Below, one piece after another: positions 7,901-15,476 of a stretch of DNA of 48,796 nt. The stretch spans positions 1 through 48,796 of the forward strand of contig JAFQFH010000022.1 in the NCBI GenBank assembly GCA_017398685.1, written 5' to 3'. Both the position numbers and the translations under genes were made by a program. Numbering within the stretch: the stretch's first letter is position 1; each line of letters starts with the position of its first letter. The notes beneath the pieces are model-generated. The model did not search any database, was not told the DNA's origin, and saw only the letters and a program-made list of their open reading frames with translations. The stretch comes from Oscillospiraceae bacterium. GTDB taxonomy: Bacteria; Bacillota; Clostridia; Oscillospirales; Oscillospiraceae.

Positions 7901-9331
7901 GCAAATTACACCGGGCTGAGCGCAAGACTCTCCACCGGCGATCCTGAAAGCGGAAAATTCTTCACCTGGACCGTAACAGGTGATGCCGGAGTCATCAGCC
8001 TTTCCAACAACGGCAGCAATTACCAGAACTGCGTTCTGGACATTACCGGCGTAGGTACGGCCCAGATAGTTGCCTCCTACGAAGGTATCAGCTCCCAGCC
8101 TTTCACCGTACATGTGCAGAAAATGGTGCAGACCATAACCCTCCCCGATGAGATAAGCCTGAAGCAGGGCGAAACTTACAATCTTGCAGCTGAGGCTGAG
8201 CTCACCCCCGCAGATCCCGCAAGCTCTGCTCTGATCTGGGCCAGCACCGACGGTACCGGTCATATCAGCGTAAACCGCGACACGGGCATCATAACCATAA
8301 GCGGAAATGCCCCCGAGGGACAGACTGCTTATATCTCCGCTACCGCCACCGACCCGCGCGGCACCACATCCAATAACTGCACAGTAAAGGTAGTCTCCGC
8401 CACCATTCCTGTGACCAACGTAACCATCACCAGATCCGTCGCAAGTCTCACCGTTGGCAATGGCTTCCAGTTTGAGGCCAAAGTCACTCCCGACAATGCT
8501 ACCGACAGCACAATACAGTGGACCTCTACAAACCCTGCTGTTGCTGAGGTAAACAGAAACAGCGGCTATGTTACCGCAAAGGGCAACGGAACCGCTCAGA
8601 TACAGGCCAGCGCAGGCGGCAAGGTAGCTGCTGTAAATCTTAGCGTTTCCGTTGCACCCATCAACAGAGGCGAGCTGAGAGTAGTGGCATCCCCCCAGAC
8701 CATCAGCACCACCAACGGCTATTCCGTGCTCACCGCCTACGTTAACGGTCAGGTGATCAATGGCGGCGTTAACTGGAGCGTTTCCGACCCCAACATGGCC
8801 ACTGTTTCCAGCAATGGCGTTGTCACTGCAAAGAGAGCAGGCAGCTTCACTGTTACCGGTATCTATGACAACAACAATACCAGATACTCCGGTACCGTAC
8901 TCATCACCGCCTCTCCTGTCATCACCTCCGGCAACTACTCCAACTATGACGGTCAGAACATCATGTATTTCAAGACCAACCAGACCTATCCCAGCTGGAG
9001 AAGCACCGACATTGTTTCCGTTGACGGTGTTGTTCTCAGACACGGGCAGCACTGCTACGTGGGCAGCAGCCCCGACGGCTACGTGATGGTGGCTCTCAAT
9101 CCCCAGTACCTGAACACCCTGCCCTCCTCTGTGGTACACACCATCCGCATCGGCCCTGCAAGCTCCCCCGCTGTGGGCTACTTCAGAACCTACACCGGAC
9201 AGGGCACCGTCATCAACGGTGTTATGACCGGCGATGAAAACCAGGCTGCACTGTGGGCAGCACTGTGCATGGTCGGCATACTCGGATGTGCCACCATACT
9301 CGTCTCCCGCCGCAAGGACTGGAACTCATAA
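4961..9331 (+). CDS. large surface protein of bacterial Ig-like (BIG2) domains
   Basis: A 1456-residue secreted and probably wall-linked protein. A signal peptide (about 1-29, KKIKK then a hydrophobic core ending PAAAS) is followed by roughly a dozen BIG2 domains of 80-90 residues, each with the pattern WxSxDxxVaxVdxxGxVtaxxxGtxxIxAxxxDGs. Residues about 304-567 are three nearly identical 88-residue units joined by Pro/Ala hinges, with a more diverged fourth unit before them. Residues about 1315-1420 form a different C-terminal domain. The end, TGDENQ plus a hydrophobic helix and SRRKDWNS, resembles a sortase signal in which LPxTG is replaced by GVMTG. Such proteins usually serve adhesion or as cell-surface stalks; the ligand is unknown. 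Its own promoter and a terminator at 9368 make it a single-gene unit. Confidence 0.88.
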   Translation: MKKIKKVMATVLLLCMIGSMLVVPAAASEITASEISLNFMGKTLALGGTVQLKAIFEPEGANPTVKWESDNAAVASVDENGLVTGLANGTAVIKASVYEGQLIAECTVTVVTETDETPIVPVSGISLGEQTSLNLEPNGTAALVATVAPENATNKYVAWVSSDENVVTVDEFGVVTAHAAGFATISAIAADVDLTAEDLSMAAIANCAVTVSEPYVEPAPVLVQWISIDPASVTMNVGEGSYLSAYVNDDAANKALSWSSSDPGIVSVDNGSIYAAAPGTAYISATATDGSNVTASCTVTVNTPAPATVAVNSVVIDPAELSLDPEQTAVLSAYVNEDATDKSLTWSSSDTNIVLVDNGNIYAVAPGTAYISATANDGSNVTASCTVTVNTPAPATVAVNSVVIDPAELSLDPEQTAVLNAYVNEDATDKSLTWSSSDTNIVLVDNGSIYAVAPGTAYISATANDGSGTVGYCTVTVNTPAPATVAVNSVVIDPAELSLDPEQTAVLNAYVNEDATDKSLTWSSSDTNIVLVDNGNIYAVAPGTAYISATANDGSNVTASCTVTVNTPAPAPTPTPAVVPATSVTLEPNLSELTLKVGEYADFTASVDAEATDKGLYWVSDDSAVASVDNGRVTANGSGRTTIYAVANGDTAYAACTVIVTSEPVAMFAARPNAVTDNGEGGSNNDEQQPAPADNVTPATIVLTVGGTVWAEDRKIDLSTAENGTSYALSASMSDASAATYGWTLVDGSGITLTPDTENSANCTLTVTGEGAGKIAISNGTVSRNVDFTVSAQEVTGLVSQLTLAVGEEAQLSASTKYTSGGIAWSVESGGEFVSVDDSGKVTAGSAAGNAVVRATAKDGSGVYAECAVTVETKVVNVSSVELNAERLNLKVGEKATLSANVKPGDASNKSVSWKTDSDAVATVTEGVVEAVGPGNTTITVTTADGSKTDTCIVEVTAPPTVSIVSNTTTGTELYFDINDANYTGLSARLSTGDPESGKFFTWTVTGDAGVISLSNNGSNYQNCVLDITGVGTAQIVASYEGISSQPFTVHVQKMVQTITLPDEISLKQGETYNLAAEAELTPADPASSALIWASTDGTGHISVNRDTGIITISGNAPEGQTAYISATATDPRGTTSNNCTVKVVSATIPVTNVTITRSVASLTVGNGFQFEAKVTPDNATDSTIQWTSTNPAVAEVNRNSGYVTAKGNGTAQIQASAGGKVAAVNLSVSVAPINRGELRVVASPQTISTTNGYSVLTAYVNGQVINGGVNWSVSDPNMATVSSNGVVTAKRAGSFTVTGIYDNNNTRYSGTVLITASPVITSGNYSNYDGQNIMYFKTNQTYPSWRSTDIVSVDGVVLRHGQHCYVGSSPDGYVMVALNPQYLNTLPSSVVHTIRIGPASSPAVGYFRTYTGQGTVINGVMTGDENQAALWAALCMVGILGCATILVSRRKDWNS
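5606..6661 (+). repeat. 264-bp tandem repeats inside the Ig-like gene
   Basis: The same sequence, starting GTCAACAGCGTTGTGATTGA, begins at 5891, 6155 and 6419, exactly 264 bases (88 codons) apart. Three nearly identical units cover about 5870-6661; a diverged related unit precedes them at about 5606-5869. Confidence 0.9.
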
Positions 9332-9367
9332 ATAATCCCGGTTTTTATTCAAAGACACCAAAAGCAA

Positions 9368-9401
9368 AAAACCTCACCGTGGTCAAACACGGTGAGGTTT
9401 T
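9368..9401. terminator. bidirectional terminator
   Basis: A 14-bp perfect stem (9368-9381 with 9388-9401) with A residues on the left and T residues on the right. It ends the Ig-like gene and the leftward dctM gene. Confidence 0.85.
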
Positions 9402-9414
9402 TAATGCTTTGTTA

Positions 9415-10740
9415 TCAGATGCCGCCTGCGCCCACAGGTCCGTAGATAAGGTTGGGAACGATATCGATAAGGATGGGGCAGAAGGTGAGCAGAAGCAGAA
9501 CCAGAATGAGACACAGTATAAACGGCCATATCTCTTTCAGGAACGAGCTTATCGGGCATCCGGTAATACCGCAGGTGGTGAACATCATGGAACCGAAGGG
9601 AGGAGTAATACCGCCGATCATGATGTTGACGATGGCCACAAGACCGAAGTGGTAAACGCCGACGCCCAGCTGACGTGCAACAGGCAGCAGCAGCGGGGTG
9701 ATGATCATGATGCAGGCGCCGCCTTCAAGGAACATACCCATAACAAGAAGGATGACGTTGCACAGCATCAGGAACACGTACTTGTTGGAGGTAAGCTCCA
9801 GAACAGCGGAGGCCACGATCTTGGGCAGATTTATCCAGGTCATGTACTGACCGAAGACGCTGGCAGAGACCATGATAAGAACGACGCTGGAAGTGCCTGC
9901 GATGGTGTCCAGCAGTATGGGAATAAAGTGCTTTTTCAGGCTGAGCTTCTTGTACACAAGGCCGCCGATGATGAAGCAGTAGAGAACTGCAACAGCGCCG
10001 CCCTCAGAGGGAGTGAACAGGCCAAAGCGCATACCAAGGATGATGCCGAAGGGGAAGAACAGACCCCAGAAGGAGATGAAAGCCTGCTTGAGTATCTCCT
10101 TTGCGGGAGGCATCTTGTCGCGGGTCTTGGGGTAGTTACGCTTCTTGGAGATAATAGCCACGGTGATCATCATTGCAAGGCTCATCAGGATGCCGGGAAC
10201 ATAACCGGCGGCGAAGGTACGGCCCAAAGAAGCCTGCGCAATGAGGCAGAAGACTATAAGGTTAACTCCGGGAGGAATGACGGGGGTAGCAGCGGAGGAT
10301 GCGGCAGTGATGGCTGCGGAAAAGGCCTTGGAGTAGCCGCGTTTTTCCATCTCAGGCACCAGCATCTTGGACTGCATGGCGCAGTCAGCGTTGGCGGAGC
10401 CGGAGCAGCCGCCCATCAGCATACTGAGAAGCACATTGACCTGAGCCAGACCGCCGCGCATATGACCCGTCACGCATTCACAGAAGTCCATCATCTTGTC
10501 GGATATACCGCCGAAGTTCATGACCGAGCCGGACATGATAAAGAAGGGGATAGCCAGCATGGAGAAGGACTGGGTGGAGTTCATGACTTTCTGGAGGATG
10601 AGCCAGCACTGGGTGCTGGGGTCAACGACCAGAAAGTAGAAGAAGGTAGAGCCGAAAAGGGCATAGACGATGGGCATTCCGAGGAAGTAGAGAAGGAACA
10701 CCATAAATACGGGTATAAGATCTATAAATTCCAGTGTCAT
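9415..10740 (-). CDS. dctM: TRAP transporter large permease (DctM family)
   Basis: A 441-residue polytopic membrane protein, the large subunit that carries substrate through the membrane in TRAP (tripartite ATP-independent periplasmic) transporters, powered by an ion gradient. About a dozen hydrophobic helices are visible, and the stretches FFIMSGSVMNFGGIS, MGGCSGSANADCA and GGITPPFGSMMF are characteristic of DctM. Its start overlaps the end of the small permease gene by four bases (ATGA), so the two are coupled. The usual family length is about 425-440. The substrate class of TRAP systems is mostly organic acids; the specific one cannot be read from the permease. Confidence 0.93.
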   Translation of the reverse strand: MTLEFIDLIPVFMVFLLYFLGMPIVYALFGSTFFYFLVVDPSTQCWLILQKVMNSTQSFSMLAIPFFIMSGSVMNFGGISDKMMDFCECVTGHMRGGLAQVNVLLSMLMGGCSGSANADCAMQSKMLVPEMEKRGYSKAFSAAITAASSAATPVIPPGVNLIVFCLIAQASLGRTFAAGYVPGILMSLAMMITVAIISKKRNYPKTRDKMPPAKEILKQAFISFWGLFFPFGIILGMRFGLFTPSEGGAVAVLYCFIIGGLVYKKLSLKKHFIPILLDTIAGTSSVVLIMVSASVFGQYMTWINLPKIVASAVLELTSNKYVFLMLCNVILLVMGMFLEGGACIMIITPLLLPVARQLGVGVYHFGLVAIVNIMIGGITPPFGSMMFTTCGITGCPISSFLKEIWPFILCLILVLLLLTFCPILIDIVPNLIYGPVGAGGI

Positions 10741-11300
10741 GTGGCATTTCCTCCTTCCTCGTTATTGTCCACGGCAATGTACTTGCCGCTCATAAGCGCC
10801 TTGAACTGAGGAATTTTCTCAGTAAACATAAAATAAATGGAATAAATCACGGAAACACCGAAGCCTATGGGAACGGCAACGCCGGTGTAGAACTTGGGAA
10901 TACGCAGAACGTCGGTAAGGACCGGCTTGAACTTGCCGGCGGGGTTAAAGAGAAGGTGGAAAGCATACTCACCGCTCACATAGGTGAGCATAATAAGCAC
11001 GAGCAGCTCGAGCACGGCAACTATCATAAGAACGGTGGCCTTGGTCTTGCCGCGCATAAGATTGACGACTATATCAACACCCAGATGGGAGTGCTTGCGG
11101 TAGGCGTAAGCGCTGCCGATAAACACGGTCCACACGAAAAGGCTTGTGACCAGCTCTTCGCTCCACTGGAAGGGTGCGTTGAAAATATAGCGCATAATGA
11201 CATTCAGGTTGACAAGGACAACGCAGCAGGTCAAAGTTGCGCCGGTTATGATAGCGTCAAGATTTCCAAGTATGCCTTTTAAGGTGATTTTCTTATTCAT
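10737..11300 (-). CDS. dctQ: TRAP transporter small permease (DctQ family)
   Basis: A 187-residue membrane protein with four predicted helices, the small subunit of a TRAP transporter. The stretch VNLNVIMRYIFNAPFQWSEE followed by the segment LFVWTVFIGSAYAYRKHSHLG is typical of DctQ (RYxFnxpxxWseEl, then AyRxxxHxxvD). It lies between dctP and dctM in the usual gene order P-Q-M. A strong hairpin separates it from dctP. Confidence 0.93.
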   Translation of the reverse strand: MNKKITLKGILGNLDAIITGATLTCCVVLVNLNVIMRYIFNAPFQWSEELVTSLFVWTVFIGSAYAYRKHSHLGVDIVVNLMRGKTKATVLMIVAVLELLVLIMLTYVSGEYAFHLLFNPAGKFKPVLTDVLRIPKFYTGVAVPIGFGVSVIYSIYFMFTEKIPQFKALMSGKYIAVDNNEEGGNAT

Positions 11301-11350
11301 ACACTATCCTTAAGTTTGTTTTCTTGACAAAAAATTAATACTCTCAAACA

Positions 11351-11393
11351 TTCAACATGGATTGCCCGATAAATCAGGCAATCCGTGTTGAAA
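11351..11393 (-). promoter_or_regulatory. intercistronic hairpin between dctP and dctQ
   Basis: A 16-base stem with one mismatch (11351-11366 with 11378-11393) around an 11-base loop. No long T-run follows in the leftward direction, so it more likely slows decay of the dctP message or only partly stops transcription, giving more binding protein than permease. Confidence 0.6.
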
Positions 11394-11431
11394 AGTTTTA
11401 TTTACTTTTTGGTGCGATCTGCCTGACGCGA

Positions 11432-12457
11432 TTATGCGTTGTTTGCACGGTACTCAGCAACGAGAGCGGTCAGCTCCTCGTAGGCCTCGTAGGAAGAGCC
11501 GTACTCTTCAACGATCCAGTCGATAACAGGCTCGCAGGCTGCTGCGAATGCATCCAGGTCAACCTCGTTCCAAGTAACGCCCTGGCTCTTGAGGAACTCG
11601 ATCTGGCCGGCTTCATCCTCTTCGCACATGGTCTGCTCCCACATGCCGCACTCGTAAGCGCACTCCTCAATAATGGTCTGGTACTTCTCGGGGATCTTGT
11701 TCCAGCACTCCTCGGAGATGAACAGCCAACGGGTAGCGATCAGGTGGTTGGTCTCAGCGACCTTCTTGACCAGCTCGTAGGGGTTGCCTGCGCCTGCGAT
11801 GGTGGAAACGGAGCCTTCAAAGCCTTCAACAACACCGGAGGAGATTGCGGAGAGACACTCGGTGAAGCTCATGGGGCTTGCGGTTGCGCCGAGGCACTCA
11901 AGGGTCTTTGCGAACAGTGCGGAGGAGGTGGCACGCAGAACGTGACCGTTCAGGTCTTCGGGAGTGTAGACATCAAGGTTGGTGACAACACTGCGGAAAC
12001 CGAAGGAGTAGTGGGTGTCCAGAACGTGGATGCCCTGCTCCTTGAGCTCCTCGATCAGGTTAGCAACGAACTCGGACTCCATGACATAGTTGTACTCAGC
12101 ATTGTTGGCGTAGAGCATGGGAGCGATGACCATTGCTGCATCGCCTGCGTAGTCAGCGAACAGGGAGGGCTCTTCAAGACCCATCCAGTCCTCGCCGTAA
12201 ACTGCGCGGACAACGGAGTCACCGTAGCAGTCCAGCTCGTTCTGGCCGTAGTAGGTGACATTGATGTGACCCTCGGTGCGCTCGTTGATCATCTCAGCCA
12301 GCTTCTCGGAGGCCTTGTAGTTCCACTCGGTGGGCTGGAAGACGTTGGAGAACTTTATCTCCAGATAGAAGTCGTCAGCCTCATCGGCGAAGGCAGCCAT
12401 GGGGACCAGAGCCAGAACCATGACCAGAGTCAAAAGAATTGCCAGGAATTTTTTCAT
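11432..12457 (-). CDS. dctP: TRAP transporter substrate-binding protein (DctP family)
   Basis: A 341-residue extracellular binding protein. Residues 1-24 are a signal peptide ending AAFADEA; there is no lipobox cysteine, which is unusual for a Gram-positive binding protein, where a lipid anchor is expected. The mature part begins with the DctP pattern (IKFSNVFQPTEWNYKASEKL), and VLRATSSALFAKTLECLGATASPMSF contains the substrate-contacting Arg that pairs with acid ligands in this family. First gene of the leftward dctPQM operon. GAGGAG lies before the ATG at 12457. The nearby transketolase and glycerate kinase hint at a C3-C5 sugar acid or similar, but that is inference. Confidence 0.93.
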   Translation of the reverse strand: MKKFLAILLTLVMVLALVPMAAFADEADDFYLEIKFSNVFQPTEWNYKASEKLAEMINERTEGHINVTYYGQNELDCYGDSVVRAVYGEDWMGLEEPSLFADYAGDAAMVIAPMLYANNAEYNYVMESEFVANLIEELKEQGIHVLDTHYSFGFRSVVTNLDVYTPEDLNGHVLRATSSALFAKTLECLGATASPMSFTECLSAISSGVVEGFEGSVSTIAGAGNPYELVKKVAETNHLIATRWLFISEECWNKIPEKYQTIIEECAYECGMWEQTMCEEDEAGQIEFLKSQGVTWNEVDLDAFAAACEPVIDWIVEEYGSSYEAYEELTALVAEYRANNA

Positions 12458-12623
12458 GTCTTTTTTCTCCTCATAAGAATTGTTTTGTATAAAGTCCTTG
12501 CGCGGTCAGGCGCAAAGGGAACTTCCGCAATAAAGCAGTAAAGATATTCTAACGCTACAGCCCATTATCCTTTCGGAATGTAAACGGAAAATAACCCATA
12601 CTTAACACTTTATTAACAGTTGA

Positions 12624-12653
12624 ATGATAACAGGCCAAGGAGCAAAATGTCAA
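12624..12653 (-). promoter_or_regulatory. promoter of dctPQM
   Basis: Minus strand: TTGACA (12648-12653), 18 bases, TATCAT (12624-12629). A leader of roughly 160 bases follows, including a small GC hairpin near 12497-12515. Confidence 0.55.
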
Positions 12654-12763
12654 CATGTTTGACTCCGGCAAAATTTCTTTCATAAGTTTCACCAAAAATC
12701 AGCATGTATTTTTGTGTTAATTATTTTTTTGCCAATGTTATGTCAGCCAATGATGGTCTGAAC

Positions 12764-12792
12764 TTGCTATTGGCGCGGCTTTATGATATATT
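12764..12792 (+). promoter_or_regulatory. promoter of the YcxB-like gene
   Basis: TTGCTA (12764-12769), 17 bases, TATATT (12787-12792), ending 25 bases before the ATG. Confidence 0.55.
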
Positions 12793-12817
12793 TGTAAAAA
12801 ACTGCGGAGGGATAAAT

Positions 12818-13396
12818 ATGGCGGAATTTGAAATAAAAATGCAGCACGATGAAGATACGCTTGAGGCCATGGCCCACATGCAGTATGACCTTTTCTGCAA
12901 ATCCAACCGCATAGTCAGAAGCCTTCTGAGCGTGGGTTTTATTCTGCTGGGCGTTGTAAACCATGACACGTGGTGGGGTATTCTTGTAATCGCTTATGGC
13001 TGTTATCTAACCACAAGCACCTATGCCTCGGCAAACCACACTGCCCACAAGCTGGCAAAACAGATAAAGGACTCTGGCATGCCCTTTCCTGCGTCCCGTT
13101 TTGTGTTCAAAAATGACGCCATGCACATTATCTCTCTTCCGGAAGAAAAGGAGCTTAACGATCCGCTGCCCTATAAGAAAATATATCGCATGGGGCAGGA
13201 CTTCAAATATTTTTACATCTTCCGCGACCAGTACGGCGGTTATATGATACCACGCGACAAGCTGGGAGAGAGACAGTATGATTTCCGTGACTTCATGGAG
13301 AAAAAGACAGGGCAGGTCTTTCAGGTGCGACGCTCACCCTTCCTGAAGCTGAGAGCGTGGGTGAGAAAACGGGAAAATGAGCCTTATCACCTTTGA
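12818..13396 (+). CDS. YcxB-like membrane protein
   Basis: A 192-residue protein. Two short hydrophobic segments at about residues 35-65 (LLSVGFILLGVV and GILVIAYGCYL) form a hairpin in the membrane. The cytoplasmic C-terminal part, with PYKKIYRMGQDFKYFYIF then MIPRDKL, matches the YcxB-like C-terminal domain, whose function is not established. The ATG at 12818 is chosen over earlier in-frame codons because GGAGGG (12806-12811) lies seven bases upstream and the promoter lies between. It is a single-gene unit closed by a hairpin. Confidence 0.75.
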   Translation: MAEFEIKMQHDEDTLEAMAHMQYDLFCKSNRIVRSLLSVGFILLGVVNHDTWWGILVIAYGCYLTTSTYASANHTAHKLAKQIKDSGMPFPASRFVFKNDAMHIISLPEEKELNDPLPYKKIYRMGQDFKYFYIFRDQYGGYMIPRDKLGERQYDFRDFMEKKTGQVFQVRRSPFLKLRAWVRKRENEPYHL

Positions 13397-13413
13397 TAAT
13401 TGTTATAATCAGT

Positions 13414-13454
13414 TTTGACCCACACGCCTTTGGATAAAAAGCATGTGGGTCAAA
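13414..13454 (+). terminator. terminator-like hairpin
   Basis: A stem of about 13 bp with a mismatch (13414-13427 with 13441-13454) after the YcxB-like gene. The following T-rich tract is weak. Confidence 0.5.
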
Positions 13455-13462
13455 GATTTAAC

Positions 13463-13491
13463 TTGAAAAATCCTGTGCAAGGGATTATTAT
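13463..13491 (+). promoter_or_regulatory. promoter of the split transketolase genes
   Basis: TTGAAA (13463-13468), 17 bases, TATTAT (13486-13491). A leader of about 95 bases follows, holding one CGGACA and two TGTCCG boxes that can pair in two ways. Confidence 0.55.
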
Positions 13492-13592
13492 GGTACACAA
13501 TGGTGTCCGTATGTTTGCGGATAAATACGTAGTTTTGTAATTTCGTGCGGACATTGACAGTTGTCCGTCTGGAAAGGGGAAAAATCACAAGA

Positions 13593-14435
13593 ATGAATGA
13601 ACTCGAAAGAAAACAGCTTCAGATCGCCGCATGCAAGCTTCGCATGGGAGTGATTGAAGCTACCCACGGTGCCAAAGCCGGTCATCCCGGCGGCAGTCTG
13701 TCCGCTGCTGAGCTTTTCACCTACCTCTACTTCAAGGAAATGAACATAGACACAGCAAAGCCCAAGTGGGAAGATCGTGACCGTTTCGTTCTCTCCAAGG
13801 GCCACACCGCTCCCGGTCTTTACTCCGCACTGGCTCTGCGCGGATTTTTCCCCGTGGAAGATCTGCCCACCCTGCGCCATATTGACAGCTACCTTCAGGG
13901 TCACCCCAACATGAACACCGTTCCCGGTGTTGATATGTCCACCGGTTCTCTGGGTCAGGGCATCTCCTGCGCCGCAGGCATGGCTCTGGGCGGCAAGCAC
14001 CAGAACAAGGACTACCGCGTGTACACCCTCCTTGGCGACGGTGAGCTTCAGGAAGGTCAGGTGTGGGAGGCCTGCATGCTGGCTGCCCACTACAAGCTGG
14101 ACAATTTCTGCGTTATCGTTGACAACAACGGGCTCCAGATAGACGGCGACGTATCCAAGGTCATGAGCCCCTACCCCATTGACGAAAAGCTCCGTGCTTT
14201 CGGCTTTGACGTGACCGTGGTGAACGGCCATGACTTTGACGAGCTGGAGGCCGCTTTTGAGAAGGCAAAGACCGTGAAGGGTAAGCCCAGCGCAATACTT
14301 ATGAAGACCACCAAGGGCAAGGACGTGTCCTTCATGGAAAATAATGCCGGCTGGCACGGAAAGGCACCCAACGATGCCGAGTACGAGCAGGCTATGAACG
14401 AACTTAAGGCAATTCTTGCCGGACTGGAGGCATAA
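13593..14435 (+). CDS. transketolase, N-terminal subunit
   Basis: A 280-residue protein corresponding to the thiamine-diphosphate-binding half of transketolase, which moves two-carbon units between sugar phosphates in the pentose phosphate pathway. Seen: GHPGGSLS near the start, DRFVLSKGHTAPGLYSALAL, the GSLGQG motif, and the GDGELQEGQVWEA...N motif that binds Mg and thiamine diphosphate. The split form is usual in many Clostridia and archaea. The ATG at 13593 is chosen because MNELERKQLQ is the family start; the purine-rich AAAGGGG is somewhat far upstream. The partner gene begins one base after its stop. Confidence 0.95.
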   Translation: MNELERKQLQIAACKLRMGVIEATHGAKAGHPGGSLSAAELFTYLYFKEMNIDTAKPKWEDRDRFVLSKGHTAPGLYSALALRGFFPVEDLPTLRHIDSYLQGHPNMNTVPGVDMSTGSLGQGISCAAGMALGGKHQNKDYRVYTLLGDGELQEGQVWEACMLAAHYKLDNFCVIVDNNGLQIDGDVSKVMSPYPIDEKLRAFGFDVTVVNGHDFDELEAAFEKAKTVKGKPSAILMKTTKGKDVSFMENNAGWHGKAPNDAEYEQAMNELKAILAGLEA

Positions 14436-14436
14436 C

Positions 14437-15375
14437 ATGGCAGAACTGAAAAAGATCGCCACCCGCGATAGCTACGGCAAGGCTCTGGCAGAGCTGGGCG
14501 CAGAGCATGACAATCTTGTGGTTCTGGACGCTGACCTTGCAGGCGCCACCAAAACCGGTACCTTCCTCAAGGCCTATCCCCAGCGCCATTTTGACTGCGG
14601 CATAGCCGAGGCCAACATGATCTGTGTTGCCGCCGGTATGTCCACCACCGGTCTTGTACCCTTTGCTTCCACCTTCGCAATGTTCGCGGCAGGCCGCGCC
14701 TTTGAGCAGGTGAGAAACTCCATCGGCTACCCCAACCTCAATGTTAAGATCGGCGCTACCCATGGCGGTATCAGCGTGGGTGAGGACGGCGCGTCCCACC
14801 AGTGCTGCGAGGACTTTGCCCTCATGCGCTCCATCCCCGGCATGGTGGTTATGAGCCCTGCTGACGATGTGGAAGCCCGCGCTATGGTGAAGGCCGCCTA
14901 CGAGCATGAAGGCCCTGTATACATGCGCTTTGGCCGCGCCGCCGTTCCCGTGGTTCACGAGGAGGGCGCTCCCTTTGTTATCGGCAAGGGTGAAATTCTC
15001 CGCGACGGTGACGCTGTTGCAATTATCGCAAACGGCCTTATGGTGGCTGAGGCTCTCGAAGCTGCTGAGAAGCTGGCAGAAGAAGGCATAAACGCCATGG
15101 TCATCAACATGGCCACCATCAAGCCTCTGGACGAGGAGCTGGTGCTCTCCGCCGCCAAAAAGTGCGGCAAGGTCATCACCTGCGAAGAGCACTCCGTTAT
15201 CGGCGGTCTGGGCGAGGCTGTCTGCTCTGTGCTTTCCGAGAAGCTGCCCACCAAGGTTGTCCGCATCGGTGTCAATGACGAGTACGGTCACTCCGGCCCC
15301 GCCGGCGCTCTTCTCAAGCAGTTCGGCCTTTGCTGGGAGAACGTGTACGAGAAGGCAAAAGAACTCTGCAAGTAA
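14437..15375 (+). CDS. transketolase, C-terminal subunit
   Basis: A 312-residue protein equivalent to the pyrimidine-binding and C-terminal domains of transketolase. ATRDSYGKALAEL opens the protein, DCGIAEANM holds the glutamate that activates thiamine diphosphate, and GATHGGISVGEDGASHQ follows. The C-terminal domain (residues about 190-310) has the usual ITCEEHSVIGGLGEAV motif. The start at 14437 has GGAGG inside the end of the first gene, with one base between the stop and this ATG, so the two halves are coupled and made in equal amount. Terminator at 15394. Confidence 0.95.
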   Translation: MAELKKIATRDSYGKALAELGAEHDNLVVLDADLAGATKTGTFLKAYPQRHFDCGIAEANMICVAAGMSTTGLVPFASTFAMFAAGRAFEQVRNSIGYPNLNVKIGATHGGISVGEDGASHQCCEDFALMRSIPGMVVMSPADDVEARAMVKAAYEHEGPVYMRFGRAAVPVVHEEGAPFVIGKGEILRDGDAVAIIANGLMVAEALEAAEKLAEEGINAMVINMATIKPLDEELVLSAAKKCGKVITCEEHSVIGGLGEAVCSVLSEKLPTKVVRIGVNDEYGHSGPAGALLKQFGLCWENVYEKAKELCK

Positions 15376-15393
15376 ACTTAATACAAAACTTTC

Positions 15394-15425
15394 AAATCCC
15401 CGGTGCATTACGCCGGGGATTTTCT
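15394..15425 (+). terminator. terminator of the transketolase operon
   Basis: Stem 15394-15403 with 15413-15422, nine-base loop, then a T-rich end. The T tract runs into the next promoter. Confidence 0.75.
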
Positions 15426-15453
15426 TGTCATCAGGGCTTATTCGTTATATAAT
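15425..15453 (+). promoter_or_regulatory. promoter of the glycerate kinase operon
   Basis: TTGTCA (15425-15430), 17 bases, perfect TATAAT (15448-15453). Confidence 0.7.
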
Positions 15454-15476
15454 TTATAAAAAAGGAGAGTGAAGCC

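Noticed and set aside
5729-9139. very long open frame antisense to the Ig-like protein
   Set aside because: It comes from the GC-rich third positions and repeats of the real gene; no ribosome site or signal, and the translation repeats with the 264-bp unit.
9253-10809. long plus-strand frame over dctM
   Set aside because: dctM is well supported on the other strand; the plus frame is Gly/Asp/His-rich and crosses the terminator at 9368.
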